Part shown: positions 34,984 through 45,176 of the stretch, one piece after another
Layout: each line of letters begins with the position of its first letter
How positions within the stretch are numbered: the first letter of the stretch is position 1
NCBI RefSeq assembly: GCF_052857255.1
Contig: NC_135497.1
Span: forward strand, 344,884,183 to 344,948,182
From: Amblyomma americanum
Lineage: Eukaryota; Arthropoda; Arachnida; Ixodida; Ixodidae
Direction of reading: 5' to 3'
Length of the DNA: 64,000 bases
Program-made: the position numbers and the translations under genes
The notes under the pieces: model-generated
Told to the model about the DNA's origin: nothing
Database searches by the model: none
What the model saw: the letters and a program-made list of their open reading frames with translations, nothing else

Positions 34984-36233
34984 CTATTCATCCTCGCTTG
35001 AGTCATCTTCAGTGGTACTGCTGTCGTCGTCGTCGTCGCCGCCGCTGCGATCCCACAGCACATCGTCCTCCATGCAAAGCCCGCACTTCCTAAATGACCG
35101 CATCACGACATCGCGTGGAACGGCCGCCCAAGCGGAAATCACCCACCCGCACACAGCCGCCAGGGAGGCTCTCCTCACGCGCCCCGTTGGCGTAACTTCC
35201 CGCCCTTCTACCGCCAGCCACTCGTACTCACGCCGGAGCAAGTCCTTGAATGGCTTGTTAATGCCAACGTCTATCGGCTGCAGCTGCCCCGTCAGACCAC
35301 CGGGAATCACCAGCATATCTGTATCTTTTTTCGGAGCTCTGCTTCACTTTCGCGGTAAGCTGGCCGCGAAATGAGTCCAGCACGAGGAGGTTCGGATTGC
35401 GATTTTTTAGGGATGCCCCTGGCCTCAAAAGCCACACCCAACGGTACCAATCAATAACTAAGTCGTCCGTTTTAAAGCCTTTTTCGTTAACTCGCACAAT
35501 CACACCTTTCGGGAATATTTCCTTCGGCATATTTTTTCTTTTTAAGACGATGTACGGTCGGAGCTTTGTGCCATCTGCCAAGCATGATAGCATAACAGTG
35601 AACCGAAGTTTCTCGTTTCCTGTCGTGAGAAGCTTCACCTCGCGAGGTCCCCTCACGCTCACTGTTGTGTTGCTCTTCATGTCGAAGTAGACGGGAGTCT
35701 GGTCCGCATTGCCGATTTGGCCGAGCAGGTATCGCCGCGAGTCGCGGAGCTTAAGGTAGTGCCTATGGAAGGCGAGAACTTTCTCCTCATAAGCAGCAGG
35801 CAGCTTCTGGCATACACTAGTACGCCGACGAAGAGAGAAGCCAGCCCTCTTCATAAATTTCAAAGCCCAAGCCCTGCTGGTTTTGAAGTTTGTTCAGAGT
35901 ATTTCAGCTTCCGCAGCAAAGACCCGGCCTTGTTGCGTGATCATTTCGTATGTCACTGGAAGGGACCGATCATGTATTTCGGTGACATACGCTGCAAGCT
36001 TGACCTCCAGCTCCAGAAAGCGTCCAGACTTCGGCCCGCGGAAACCTCTTCGCTTGGAGTCGCAATAGAAAATTTTGTCCCACTGCTTCCCGCCACTCCC
36101 GCACCAACCGTTCATAAACGTCGAACTTGCGGCCCACCGCGCAGTTGTTGGTTTCTTCGGCGTAAATGATGGCCTCCCTCTTGAACGCTGCATTGAATGA
36201 GCGCCGAATGTTTTTCGAACCTGGAGAGCTCAT
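34984..36233 (-). pseudogene. pogo-type transposase (BrkDBD + CENP-B HTH + DDE)
   Basis: MSSPGSKNIRRSFNAAFKRE opens a Brinker-type helix-turn-helix (NAAFKREAIIYAEE...VGRKFDV). A second DNA-binding region follows, with LELEVKLAAYVTEIHDRS. The DDE_1 catalytic core has its three acidic residues in NADQTPVYFD, LLVLDSFRGQL and LQPIDVGINKPFKD. An acidic tail (DDDDDSSTTEDDSSEDE) closes the protein. The lesions are few: a frameshift near 36100, an in-frame TGA at 35894-35896 and a frameshift near 35310. All catalytic Asp residues survive, so this is a fairly young dead copy. The type resembles the family that gave rise to vertebrate POGK. Confidence 0.85.
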
Positions 36234-36472
36234 GGCGAAGCACGCGGCCGGCAGTCGAGTCAAAAGCACCAACTCCAAGCACCACCAAACAAAGAGTGAT
36301 CGGTGTCGGGGTGTCGGCTCTTCCAGCAAACATCGGCATTCCCCAGAAGCGCCGCTGTAACGTATTGCGCAACCAACTGAAAAAGCGGCTCTTCCATCAG
36401 CTAGCGACACTCCCGGGTGCTGGCGCAGATTCCGCGATTGCAACAGCGGGACAGCGGCCCCTCCCGCAAGTG

Positions 36473-36776
36473 AAATGAAATGAAATTGGTTTTGGGGGAA
36501 AGGAAGTGGCGCAGTATTTGTCTCAAATATCAGCGGAAACCCAGTTGTAAGGGAAGAGATAAAAGTGAAAGAAGAAAGGAAGAACGAGGTGCCGTAGTGA
36601 AGGGCTCCCGAATAATTTCGACCACCTGGGGATCTTTAACCTGCTGTGCTGACATCGCACAGCACACGGGCGCCTTTGCGTTTCGCTTCCATCGAAACGC
36701 TGCCGTCGCGGCCGGGTTCGAACCCGGGTATCCTGTTCAGTAGCACTGAACCATCGCGGTGGGCAACGGTGTGCGC
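36473..36776 (-). repeat. Full-length tRNA-derived SINE nested in the pogo element
   Basis: On the minus strand the head reads GCCCACCGCGATGGTTCAGT, with GGTTCAGTGC as A-box region and GGGTTCGAACCC as B box (36715-36726), an internal pol III promoter. The body has CCCCAGGTGGTCGAAATTAT and CACTACGGCACC. The 3' end has repeated AATTTCATTTCATTTC. It lies between the left part of the transposase leader and the right TIR of the host element, so it is younger than that element. Confidence 0.85.
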
Positions 36777-37675
36777 AGTAAAAATAAAAAATGAACAATC
36801 CTGGCCAAAAAGCCCACGGAATACCTGAATGCTACGCTTGGAGCCGTAGAGCAAACAAAAACTTCTAACATCGCAGTAGCGTCCCTGATATTGTTTTTCT
36901 TGCTTTTATTGGCAGTTCAAGGTTTCATTTCGATTTTAAGTCGACCCCCCCATTTCAGAATTTTAAATTTCAAAAAAAGGGTAGACTTACAATCGTGTAA
37001 ATACGGTAACACAAGTCATTGTGTTACATAAAGTTATGCGAAGTTTTGTCACGAGCGTCTTAAAAAATCGTCTTGAAGAGAACTTGCTAAATGCATGCCA
37101 TTGGCTTTCCAGATGTCACGGATTGCTATCAGTAGAAATGACACCACGCATGTCATACAGTGAAAGCTCGTTAATTCGACCCCCGTTAATTCGGACAATC
37201 AGATAATTCGACCTGCACGCATGGTCCCTACAATTATATATAGGAGTCTATGGGGGCAAAACTCTCGTTAATTCGGACAAATTTTACCGCCCATCGGTTA
37301 ATTCGACCTAGTTCCACGGCCCGCCAAGAGCGGCACTACTGTAAAGTTGGAAAAAAAGAATGTAGCGCAGGCCATCCGTACGGTCATCGTCATCAGCAGT
37401 GCGAGAGAGGGCGAGGGAAGCAAGGTTAGCAGTGGCCGAAGCGCCCGGTGTCTTTCTTTGTGCTTCGTTGCCTCTTGCAGTTGTGCTCAGTCGTGTTAAC
37501 CCTATGTTCAGCAAGTCTCGTTTTGGCGTGTGTCGTCGTTGCCCCGTGTTTCTTGCTGCTACGATCGCGGTTATTGAACCCTAACACGCCTTTTCTGGAT
37601 ATTGCGTGCTTTGCCAGCGTGTTTACTGTGCTGTTTTCGAGTGCGTAGCGCGCCTCGCCATCGCGTCCTGCTCCG

Positions 37676-37801
37676 ATGGCGACACCGGCAAAGCGGCCGA
37701 AGTACAACCAGGCGAAGGACCTAGCCACGAAAGTGGAAATATTGAAGGTGCTGAAGGATGGTGTTTCACGCTTTGACGTGATGGTCAAGTATGATGTATG
37801 A
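37676..37801 (+). pseudogene. CENP-B-type helix-turn-helix start of the transposase
   Basis: A 41-residue frame from ATG at 37676 reads MATPAKRPKYNQAKDLATKV followed by EILKVLKDGVSRFDVMVKYDV. This is the first helix-turn-helix of CENP-B/Tigger proteins, and a stop follows immediately. The rest of the DNA-binding region and the start of the catalytic core are deleted at this point. Confidence 0.75.
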
Positions 37802-38658
37802 TCGGAAAGGCTCAGAAGCCGAGGTGCTTCAAGAACGTGCGGCGCCTTCCGGCTGAATACCAAGCCAACACGAAGGCTTGGATGACGTCCAGCATATTTC
37901 AGTCCTGGCTTCATCAAATGGATCGGCGTTTTCGAGCTGAGAAACGGAAGGTCCTCATGGTTGTGGACAATTGCAGTGCTCACTGCAAGGTGTCGGGCCT
38001 GGAATGGATTAAGCTTGTGTTCCTCCCGCCGAATACAACCACAGCCCTTCAGCCCATGGACCAGGGCATAATCCAGCATATAAAATGCAAGTACAGAAAG
38101 CATGTATTGCAGCGCATGCTTCTCTGTATGGAAGCTGGGAAGAAGTACGACCTTACGCTCCTCAGCGCTCTGAACATTCTGGCGCACGAATGGGCCAACA
38201 CGCCTACAGCAGTTATTGCGAACTGCTTTCGGCACAGCGGTTTTGTGCAACCGAACTGCGGTGTGGGGGAACTGCCGACAGAAGCAGCTGACGCAACCAC
38301 AGAAGACGACAGCTGTATCGACAGCGTTTTGCCTCCTGCCGTGCGGCTCGCGGATTACGTGTCCACCGATGATGGTGTCGCCATTGCCGGTCAGCTGACC
38401 GAGGACGAAATCATGCAAGAAGTGACAGGCACCGACAACGACGATTCGTCGGAAGATGACGATTGTGAGCACCTGCCCCAAACGCCGAAGCTCACGGTGA
38501 AAGAAGCCGCAGAAGCCTTGTTCGTGCCGGAAGACTTCTGTGAACAAATTCCGGATGGTTCGCGTGCCGCGGAGCATCTGGCAGCTGTTAGAGCTATTGT
38601 AGCAGCTCAAATTCGCCCGAAAAAGCAGACGACGATAACAAACTTCTTTGCCAAATAA
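37798..38658 (+). pseudogene. CENP-B-type transposase, DDE core lacking the first Asp
   Basis: A 286-residue frame begins MIGKAQKPRCFKNVRRLPAE, the sequence that in Tigger transposases comes just after the first catalytic Asp. KAWMTSSIFQSWL, KVLMVVDNCSAH (second Asp) and FLPPNTTTALQPMDQGI (third Asp) follow. The C-terminus is acidic (DNDDSSEDDDCEH) and ends KKQTTITNFFAK. It overlaps the preceding HTH fragment by 4 bases in a different frame. Roughly 120-150 residues, including the second HTH and the first Asp, have been deleted, so it cannot cut DNA. The rest of the frame is intact, which suggests a recent deletion or preservation by chance. Confidence 0.85.
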
Positions 38659-38778
38659 AGGTATGTCATGCTGGGGCAAATTTCATGTTTTTTGTGGTTC
38701 ATTCGATATTTCGGCATTCGGTTAATTCGACAATTTTTCGCGGTCCCGTCAGTGTCGAATTAACGAGCTTTTACTGTA

Positions 38779-39644
38779 TAACTTCAGTTCAAAGGTCTAA
38801 ACCTGCCACCGTAGAAAATACATGTTGCCTTGAGATTTTAAGACTAGCTTCAATAATAAATTTCATGCCTAGGACCCGTTCCCCTCAATGAGCAAAGGTG
38901 ACCCCCTCGTCTATACTCGTTCTTAAAGAAAAGTTAGCTCAGAATACAACTTCACACCCCTGCCTGCATTCTTTATTATGCTTCATAACCACAGAGCAAG
39001 GAACAGAACATAACACGCAGGGGCACAAGGCAGCACTTTCTCGCAGAATGAAATCAGTGTGCACACAGCTCAAAGCCACAAAAGTGTAAAGACCCAGTCA
39101 AGAATCAAGTGCGAAGACGCGAGCATAAGAGGAAGCTAGCACAGGTCAGATAGTGACAGGCAGGTGCCCCTTTCCAACACCCTACGCGGGGTGACAATGG
39201 GCACGCAGCGTGTACACCTAGCAGGAGTTCATGGAGAAGTCTCTTTTAAAGACCTGCACTTGGGGATCTCAGTTCTCACACTCCACAAATAAGTCAGCTC
39301 TGCATGCAGGCTAACTCCCCAATTTCCAAAGGCCATTTTTGCAGGACATCAACAAAGCTTCAATGAGTGCAATATAGTTCAATGCATTCTCTCTTTTTCA
39401 TGTAATGGCCTTGTGTGTTCAAAATACACAATTTTAAAATGCTTATTGTGCCATTCAACCTTTTTTTTGTTAGCTAGAAGTACATCTGAATTTTTTCACC
39501 GAAAATTACTAGATTAGAATTTGCTTCGAACCAAAAAACCATTATTCGCACATGCCTAGAAGGAAGGTTTGTATTTTAGTCCATTACAAAACAGTACCAG
39601 AGACATTTCTGCACCAACATAACTTGATTCAAGGCAACTGCCAA
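38779..39644. other. Intron DNA without recognised features
   Basis: AT-rich FUBP intron sequence with no coding frame and no paired repeats. Confidence 0.5.
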
Positions 39645-39905
39645 TCTTTTGTTGGGAAGGGAGTAACATATAGGCAATAATTTGTTGCCCTGCCATGAAT
39701 CTGTCACCAGATAACCTGGAGCAGGGATTAAAACGGGGCATTATTGTGGCCTTAACCAGGATTGAATGCAGGGAAGAAAAACAGCATCCCTGATTCTGCC
39801 CAGCCTGGAAGGCGTGGAACACAAAAGCAAGTGGAACTCAACCTCGGTATTCTTCAATTTAACAGCTGAACACATGTGGTTCAGTCCATCACTTCATCTG
39901 CATGA
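39645..39905. repeat. Dispersed 260-bp intron repeat, copy 1
   Basis: It contains GAATCTGTCACCAGATAACC, GAGCAGGGATTAAAAC, GGGCATTATTGTGGCCTTAA and TCATCACTTCATCTGCA-like words in the same order and orientation as 42555-42820. A shorter, more diverged copy is at 48350-48500. No terminal repeats or pol III boxes were seen; its class is unknown. Confidence 0.8.
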
Positions 39906-40498
39906 GAATTAAGTTTTTCTTTCTGCCCTTCAATAAAGATACAGCACAATCTCGATCGGGAATCAGTTAAACGGAATTCTCGCTTAAACCTTATGCATGT
40001 CATGCAACTGCAAAAACAATGAATGTTTGTGCACACTCTGGTCATAACAGTGAGCACAAGAGAACACTAAAAAATAGCTCAAATTGCTCCCAATGAATAA
40101 TAAAATTCAAAGAACCATGAAAGAATGGTGCATCGCACGTTATTCATTATAGAAAAAAATTCCAATGCACACCCTGTTTTAACATTCCAGATAAAAAAGA
40201 ATGCAATTATCTCACTGACTGAACTAGAATCAGAACACACTGCTCCTATTGAAATTACCTAATTCTAACACACTTAGCTGCTTTTCCGGAGCCTCGTTGA
40301 CTGCTGCGAGAGGTGCGAATGCATCTGGAACACTCCACGCAGCTATTCCTTTTTTTTTTTTGGTGCTTCTGGTGAGTGCGAGGTAAAGGCATGAATCAAG
40401 CCTCAATGCTTGCTACACCACCGATAACTTGCACAATGCAGCAAAGCCTGCCACCTTCCATCCGAGCTAGTGCGCTTCTCGCTGGGAGGCTAGACATA

Positions 40499-41163
40499 CC
40501 GTACAAACGTGTGCAAGGGACACAACCTGTTTTCCTTAAATATTTTTAAAAGATTTGTATAAGGGACGCACCTAAACTTCCCATGACCCACGCGGGAATA
40601 GCGTTCAAAATGCACGCGCCGTGGCCTCCGCAATCAGCTCCAGCTATGAGCAGTGGTGCGCTGTATCGCAGAGGCCACGCACATGCACAGGGGCTTCCAG
40701 GTGCCACCCACGCATGGCATCCGAGGCTGCGGGTCATTATCAACTTTTTCCTCCGATGCAACCTACTGCTATCCATATAAGCACCAGCATCACCAGCTGG
40801 AGCTGGTGATACTGAACACAAGCTGCAAAAAGCGTGCTTTCCGAGGAAAGCCGTGCAAGTTTACCTAACTGGAAGGAGAGCTGCTCTGCTATGTGACGGA
40901 AATGCGCAACAACGGCTGCGCATTGACAACACACATGCTGCGCGACTTCTTGTGGGATGAACATGATGCACCAGAGCACAGCACCAGCTCGGAGTCTGAA
41001 GACTCCACGAGTGACGACTAAATGCAAATAAATGCTGCATATTCCCCGATTGGCGTGTTTTTACTTTAAAAAAAATTTCCCACATTGCGTGTATGGACCA
41101 CCACCGCAAAAATTGGCTCTCGAATCTGGAAAAAAAGTGCGGCCCTTACACGTGATTATACGG
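40499..41163 (+). mobile_element. Internally deleted relative of the BrkDBD-type pogo element
   Basis: Ends CCGTACAAACGTGTGCAAGG and, reverse-complemented, CCGTATAATCACGTGTAAGG are flanked by TA on both sides (40497-40498, 41164-41165). At 665 bp it is a third of the length of the element at 34871-37006, to which its ends and residual coding sequence are related. Confidence 0.75.
40825..41021 (+). pseudogene. Fused transposase remnant: HTH segment joined to acidic tail
   Basis: The frame reads KKRAFRGKPCKFT, a stop, LEGELLCYVTEMRNNG, and then passes straight into DEHDAPEHSTSSESEDSTSDD and a stop. The first part aligns with SKRRGFRGPKSGRF and LELEVKLAAYVTEIHDRS of the larger element. The second resembles its acidic C-terminal tail. 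The whole catalytic core between them is missing, so this is a deletion derivative. Confidence 0.7.
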
Positions 41164-41486
41164 TATCCGTATTGTGGCTAACCATGTACAATACACAAAG
41201 AAAAATTTGACGGGTTTGTTACAAATATTAGAGCATATTGTGATATAGACAATGATGCATAATGTCTGTGTTCGTAATGAGACTGGACCGTACAAGTTTT
41301 AAATATTTGCACACCCCTAGTTACATTTTTAAAAAGCAATATCAGCACACTGAGAATTTCGCTGCTGGGTTCATGAACATTTCTTTACCTCAAGGTTCAT
41401 TAGTTATCAAGTCTGAAATGAGCAATCCGGTTTGTGCTCCCATTCTCCAATGGGTGTTGCAACATGCAATGGAGAGAGCTCCTCAC

Positions 41487-41596
41487 CTGCTGGTTCTGGT
41501 TTCCTCTCGTCTGCTGCTCAATCATATCAGCCTCCCGGAACATCCCCAAGGAACGGTAGTATTCTATCCATGCTTGGCTATAGTCTGGCTGTGCAC
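41487..41596 (-). CDS. FUBP1: FUBP-family exon: second Tyr motif
   Basis: It is bounded by the acceptor GGGTTGTAG and the donor GTGAGG. After completing a Gly codon, it encodes AQPDYSQAWIEYYRSLG and MFREADMIEQQTRGNQNQQ. DYSQAWIEYYR corresponds to the repeated Tyr-rich activation motif of FUBP proteins (consensus DYSxAWxEYYR). It enters at phase 1 and leaves at phase 0. Confidence 0.9.
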
Positions 41597-41892
41597 CTAC
41601 AACCCCACAGTACATGGTGGTCACAAGAGGTTGCATGTACAATACATATCCACACTACTGTAGAAAAGGAAAACTGCATACCTACTATAACACTGCCATG
41701 CTGCACTTCAGTAATGTGCTATCAGTTCACATGCTTCCACTGAATCCAAATGCTGCTAGGCTGCCACAGCAGACCATAAGATTTAAATGAGTGCCACTAA
41801 ACCAGTGTGCCCTTCGATTCCTCCACAATTTTCTGCACTCTGACGAGTCTTCACAGTGCTGGAATGACAAATGAATGGCCCCAGTGACTTAC

Positions 41893-42087
41893 CCGCAGGT
41901 GCACCTGCCTGTGGGGGCTGCTGCTGCTGCTGTTGCTGCTGCTGTGGGGCTGCCTGGTTGGGCATGGCAGAGGTGGCACCGGCCTGCGGAGGTTGTGGTG
42001 TCTGCGGTGGCTGGCCTCCCTGCTGCCCATAGTACTGGGCATAGTATGCTGCCCACGCAGCAGCATTCGCATCAGCAGCGGCCTTAG
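41893..42087 (-). CDS. FUBP1: FUBP-family exon: first Tyr motif and polyglutamine
   Basis: The acceptor GTGTTGCAG precedes 42087 and GTAAGT follows 41893. The exon encodes SKAAADANAAAWAAYYAQYY, then GQQGGQPPQTPQPPQ, and a CAG/CAA tract of about nine Gln before PPQAGAPAG. AAWAAYYAQYY is the hallmark first Tyr motif of the FUBP C-terminus. The CAG tract may vary in length between individuals. It enters at phase 1 and leaves at phase 1. Confidence 0.92.
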
Positions 42088-42554
42088 CTGCAACACACGA
42101 AATTCGCAAATGTGTGAAACGAAACATTTGTCTGATCACTTCACTGCACCAGTTTCGATGTGCAGCTGTTTCCACACATACTGCACTCCACTAAAGATTA
42201 CCACCCTTAGGACGAATCGGACTGGGCACATAGCCGACGAATATGTATTGATGAGACAAATGCTAAGGAGAGCATACCAAGGGTTAACCTCATAGTGTGA
42301 ATTTATGCAATAGCTGCTCACTGCAAGGCTGACCACGTTCTTCATTGTTGGCTCTGGCAAGTTTCGAAATAATGCAAGCATGAAGTGTACAGACATCAAT
42401 AGGACCTGCAGTGTTCTCAGGTCCACAGAGCCCCACACAACGAAAAATACAACAGGCTACTGCAAGTGTCAGCTCTGGCTTTACATGAGTTCAGCCCACC
42501 CAGGCAGCCACAATACAACTTAACTCTTTGGATTAAGGCAAGTACCAATCGGTG

Positions 42555-42820
42555 GCCCTTTGGGAAGGGAGCAACATAGAGCCAATACTCTGTTGCCCTG
42601 CCATGAATCTGTCACCAGATAAGCTGGAGCAGGGATTAAAACAGGGCATTATTGTGGCCTTAACCAGGATTGAATGCAGGGAAGAAAACTGCATCCCTGA
42701 TTCTGCCCAGCCTGGAAGGCACGGAGGTGAAGTACGCAACAGCAAACCCACCTCAAAATGACAAAATCGCAACACCTGAACACATCTGGTTAAGTTCATC
42801 ACTTCATCTGCAACACTATT
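42555..42820. repeat. Dispersed 260-bp intron repeat, copy 2
   Basis: Same order of words and same orientation as 39645-39905, with few differences across about 130 central bases. A plus-strand frame (MNLSPDKLEQGLKQG) is open in copies 2 and 3, but it is probably incidental. Confidence 0.8.
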
Positions 42821-42824
42821 ACAG

Positions 42825-43108
42825 TAGCCGACGGGTAATTCAGACTTGCAGGATATTTCGGACTTCAATGAAGCACAGTCAGTCGCCTACGGGCCAAAAT
42901 CTGCCTTCTTATCGGCTTTTCGCCGGCGCAAAGGGCACCATCTTTTATTTTTTTTAATAAAATCAGTTATGAAATTGTCAAAAAACATGTAATATTGTCA
43001 TTTATTTTAAAGTAAAACAAATCCTGGTGCACTTTTGTAATGTGTTATGCAGGTATTTTAGAGGAAGCATAAATTTTCTGCGGGTAACTTGCTGAAATGT
43101 ATGCCTTA
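42825..43108. mobile_element. pogo-like left end and diverged repeat flank
   Basis: CAGTAGCCGACGGGTAATTC at about 42824 with GGATATTTCGGACTTCA downstream resembles the ends of the 7559-9770 element. No matching right end was found. From about 42950 the sequence resembles 61540-61720. Confidence 0.45.
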
Positions 43109-43722
43109 TACCCCTGTCACACGGACACTGTAAAGGTACTTTGTGAACTAATGCTCCATTACTCTAAGGACGAACGCGCGCTGCCACACGGACGCGCCAA
43201 AGGACACCTAGCTCAAAGGAGCTTCGAAACAAGGCAGCTCGAGTTCGTCCTTTGAGGCTTCAAGGGAGTACTCTCTCTCCCAGCGAGTTAACAGCATAAA
43301 TAAATTCACTTCATAAGATTAGTGGTGTTTTAAAATATAAGATCATTTGTTTTGTGGCAGTCTCGCCACGCCATACTCTCGTTCCAGATATACGAGCGAG
43401 TTGGGCTCAGTGTGGCCAGCACTGTGATGTTGTGCTCTATATTTGGAAAATCATGTCATTATTGCAGTTAAAATTGCGTTGCTTTAACATAAAACGGTTA
43501 TAAAACTAATTAACTAAAAAAACGTGACATTTATGTACTTACATGTGCAGTGAGGTTTGCAATTTAAATAACGCTTTTCGCCGATGAGGGCGCTAAAAAC
43601 TTCTTGCGAAGGTGGTTCCGCGACCGTGTAGCACGGACGAACTCCCTTGAAGTAGTGCTCCTTTGGGAGCGTAAAGGAGCATTAGTTCAAAGTGCCTTTA
43701 GAGTGCCCGTGTGACAGGGGTA
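43109..43722. mobile_element. PIF/Harbinger-like MITE with TTA duplication
   Basis: The left end TACCCCTGTCACACGGACAC and the right end, reverse-complemented TACCCCTGTCACACGGGCAC, begin long inverted repeats that continue for about 45 bases with few differences (both contain ACTTTG and AACTAATGCTCC). TTA flanks both sides (43106-43108, 43723-43725), the 3-bp duplication typical of PIF/Harbinger. There is no coding frame. A paralogue of the flanking DNA at 61540-61770 lacks the insert. Confidence 0.85.
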
Positions 43723-43725
43723 TTA

Positions 43726-44532
43726 GTTTCTCATGACATCAAGGAATGTAATAAGGGTAATACCATAGTCCTGCTTATCATCGAAGCTGTGTTGTGGGGT
43801 TCTGAAGTCGCACGGTCCACTTTTTTATGTTTCCTATGGTAAAATAACCCGCTTACTACAATGCCCCCATGCGGCATTATCGGTTATAACAATGAAGTCT
43901 GCCTCCTGAGTGCTCATACCAAAAGGTAGTGCAATGCGAAATCCTTGAAAAAAAAAATTCCAGCTGCTGCACTGTCCCCACTGCGCACTGATACAATAGA
44001 ACCTGTTTTTTGGCCTTCGCAATGCCAGCCACCCGCGCCTCACTCCCACTGCCATTCCACCCCTCTGAACACAAATGGGCACCGCCCATAGCTCTATGGC
44101 ACGCCACCCTCCGAAACACGAATGTACCTCGCCAACAGTGCTGATCTGCTCGCTCGCCCCTCATTCTGCACAGTTCTGCCAACGGATTTGGTTGTTCATG
44201 TTAGTTGATTGTATAGCTGGCCACGTGGTTTACCTGGCCACCATCGGCAACCGAAACTATGCACGCTCTCGATATTCTGCGGCATGCTGTGACATCCGAG
44301 ACTGTACGTGAGAACACTACAGCCCAGTTTTTCAGCTTCGAAAATTCTCTGCTGGCCGACCTCGCGGAGAAGATTCGGAAGGACATACGCGAGTTCTTTC
44401 CACGCAAATAAATGTTTTGTGAGCGTCTCATAGTTTCGGGACGGATTTCGCACGTTTTTTGGCGATGCGAAATTTCGGGTGATATGAATATTTTCGCCTT
44501 CCCTCTAGATTCTTATCACCGAGATTCTACTG
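43726..44532. mobile_element. Mosaic of pogo-like MITE fragments
   Basis: 43738-43810 resembles one arm of the palindrome at 61746-61933. 43850-43960 (GCGGCATTATCGGTTATAAC, CCAAAAGGTAGTGCAATGCG) is the reverse of sequence inside the MITE at 60122-60546. 44508-44532 (CACCGAGATTCTACTG followed by TA) is the right end of the CAGTAGAATCTC family, complete at 55814-56276. No gene is present. Confidence 0.55.
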
Positions 44533-44836
44533 TAGTCACTTTTCTACCCCAACTGGAGGATACCAAAAGATATAGGCTAGCCTGGCTGGCTACACTTACG
44601 CTTGGTGCCAGCCTCACCCATACTACCTTTGTTGGCGCGGCAGGCAGCACTGACTGCCAAATGGCCAGTGCCTTGTTTAGAAGAAAAACCTGCATGCTGT
44701 ACATTTTAACAAAAGCTGTACCTAACCTACGAACACTTGCAATCTCAGATGCACTCAATACACAGTGAAAATCATCAGCAGGGCCACAGTGGTTCCAACA
44801 ACATAGCAGAATGGTGACAGGCACAGCAATACTTAC

Positions 44837-44934
44837 AGGGGTCATTGGGGGGTGCACTTTGGTTCTGCCAGTGTTGATAGGCATTGCCCCAGCCCTGCGG
44901 TGCATAGGGCTGGTTCGGAGGCGGTGGCTGTTGG
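44837..44934 (-). CDS. FUBP1: FUBP-family exon: GWGNAY block
   Basis: Acceptor TTGCTTGTAG, donor GTAAGT. It completes a Tyr codon, then encodes QQPPPPNQPYAPQGWGNAYQ followed by HWQNQSAPPNDP. APQGWGNAYxxWQ is a near-invariant block between KH4 and the Tyr motifs in FUBP1/KHSRP. It enters at phase 2 and leaves at phase 1. Confidence 0.93.
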
Positions 44935-45111
44935 CTACAAGCAAAACAGACAATGAGCCAGGGTCAACAACACTCAGGCTGCTGACATGTGCAAAACATG
45001 CTACACGTGCAAGTTCTCAGTAGAGCAACCACAGGACAGCTATCAATGTGCGACTGCAGTCCCGTAACACACTTGTTCTGGTAAACACAATCCAACATAA
45101 ACAAAACTCAC

Positions 45112-45176
45112 TACGGTTGTGGATACTGTGTTGGGTAGTTTGGAGGACCCTGCCCGTTGGCTGCCCCTGGAGGAGG
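45112..45176 (-). CDS. FUBP1: FUBP-family exon: short Pro/Gln linker
   Basis: This 65-bp exon lies between TTTCTATACAG and GTGAGT. It encodes PPPGAANGQGPPNYPTQYPQP and the first two bases of a Tyr codon. Two overlapping donors exist (GTAGTG and GTGAGT, 3 bases apart); the second keeps the phase needed by the next exon. The linker joins KH4 to the GWGNAY block. Confidence 0.85.

Larger units (their letters stand above)
34871..37006 (-). mobile_element. pogo/Tigger element of the BrkDBD type, nearly complete
   Basis: The ends CCGTATTTACACGATTGTAA and its inverted copy (TTACAATCGTGTAAATACGG) are perfect over 20 bases. Both are flanked by TA (34869-34870, 37007-37008), the pogo target. The 2,136-bp element encodes one transposase on the minus strand and carries a later SINE insertion at 36473-36776. 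It lies in the 7.7-kb intron of the FUBP-family gene, in the same transcriptional direction. Confidence 0.9.
37158..38776 (+). mobile_element. pogo/Tigger element of the CENP-B type, internally deleted
   Basis: The left end CAGTGAAAGCTCGTTAATTC (then GAC) and the right end, whose reverse complement is CAGTAAAAGCTCGTTAATTC (then GAC), differ at one base in 23. Both are flanked by TA (37156-37157, 38777-38778). The length is 1,619 bp. Subterminal TTAATTCGAC words repeat at both ends. It sits in the same FUBP intron, on the strand opposite to the gene. A 267-bp MITE at 45402-45668 shares its ends. Confidence 0.9.

Noticed and set aside
37426..38679. 417-residue minus-strand open frame
   Set aside because: It is the antisense of the CENP-B-type transposase (37798-38658) and shows no domain; the plus-strand frame has clear DDE motifs.
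42552..42761. Open frame MNLSPDKLEQGLKQG in the dispersed repeat
   Set aside because: It is open in two copies only by virtue of recent similarity; copy 1 lacks a matching long frame, so coding is not supported.
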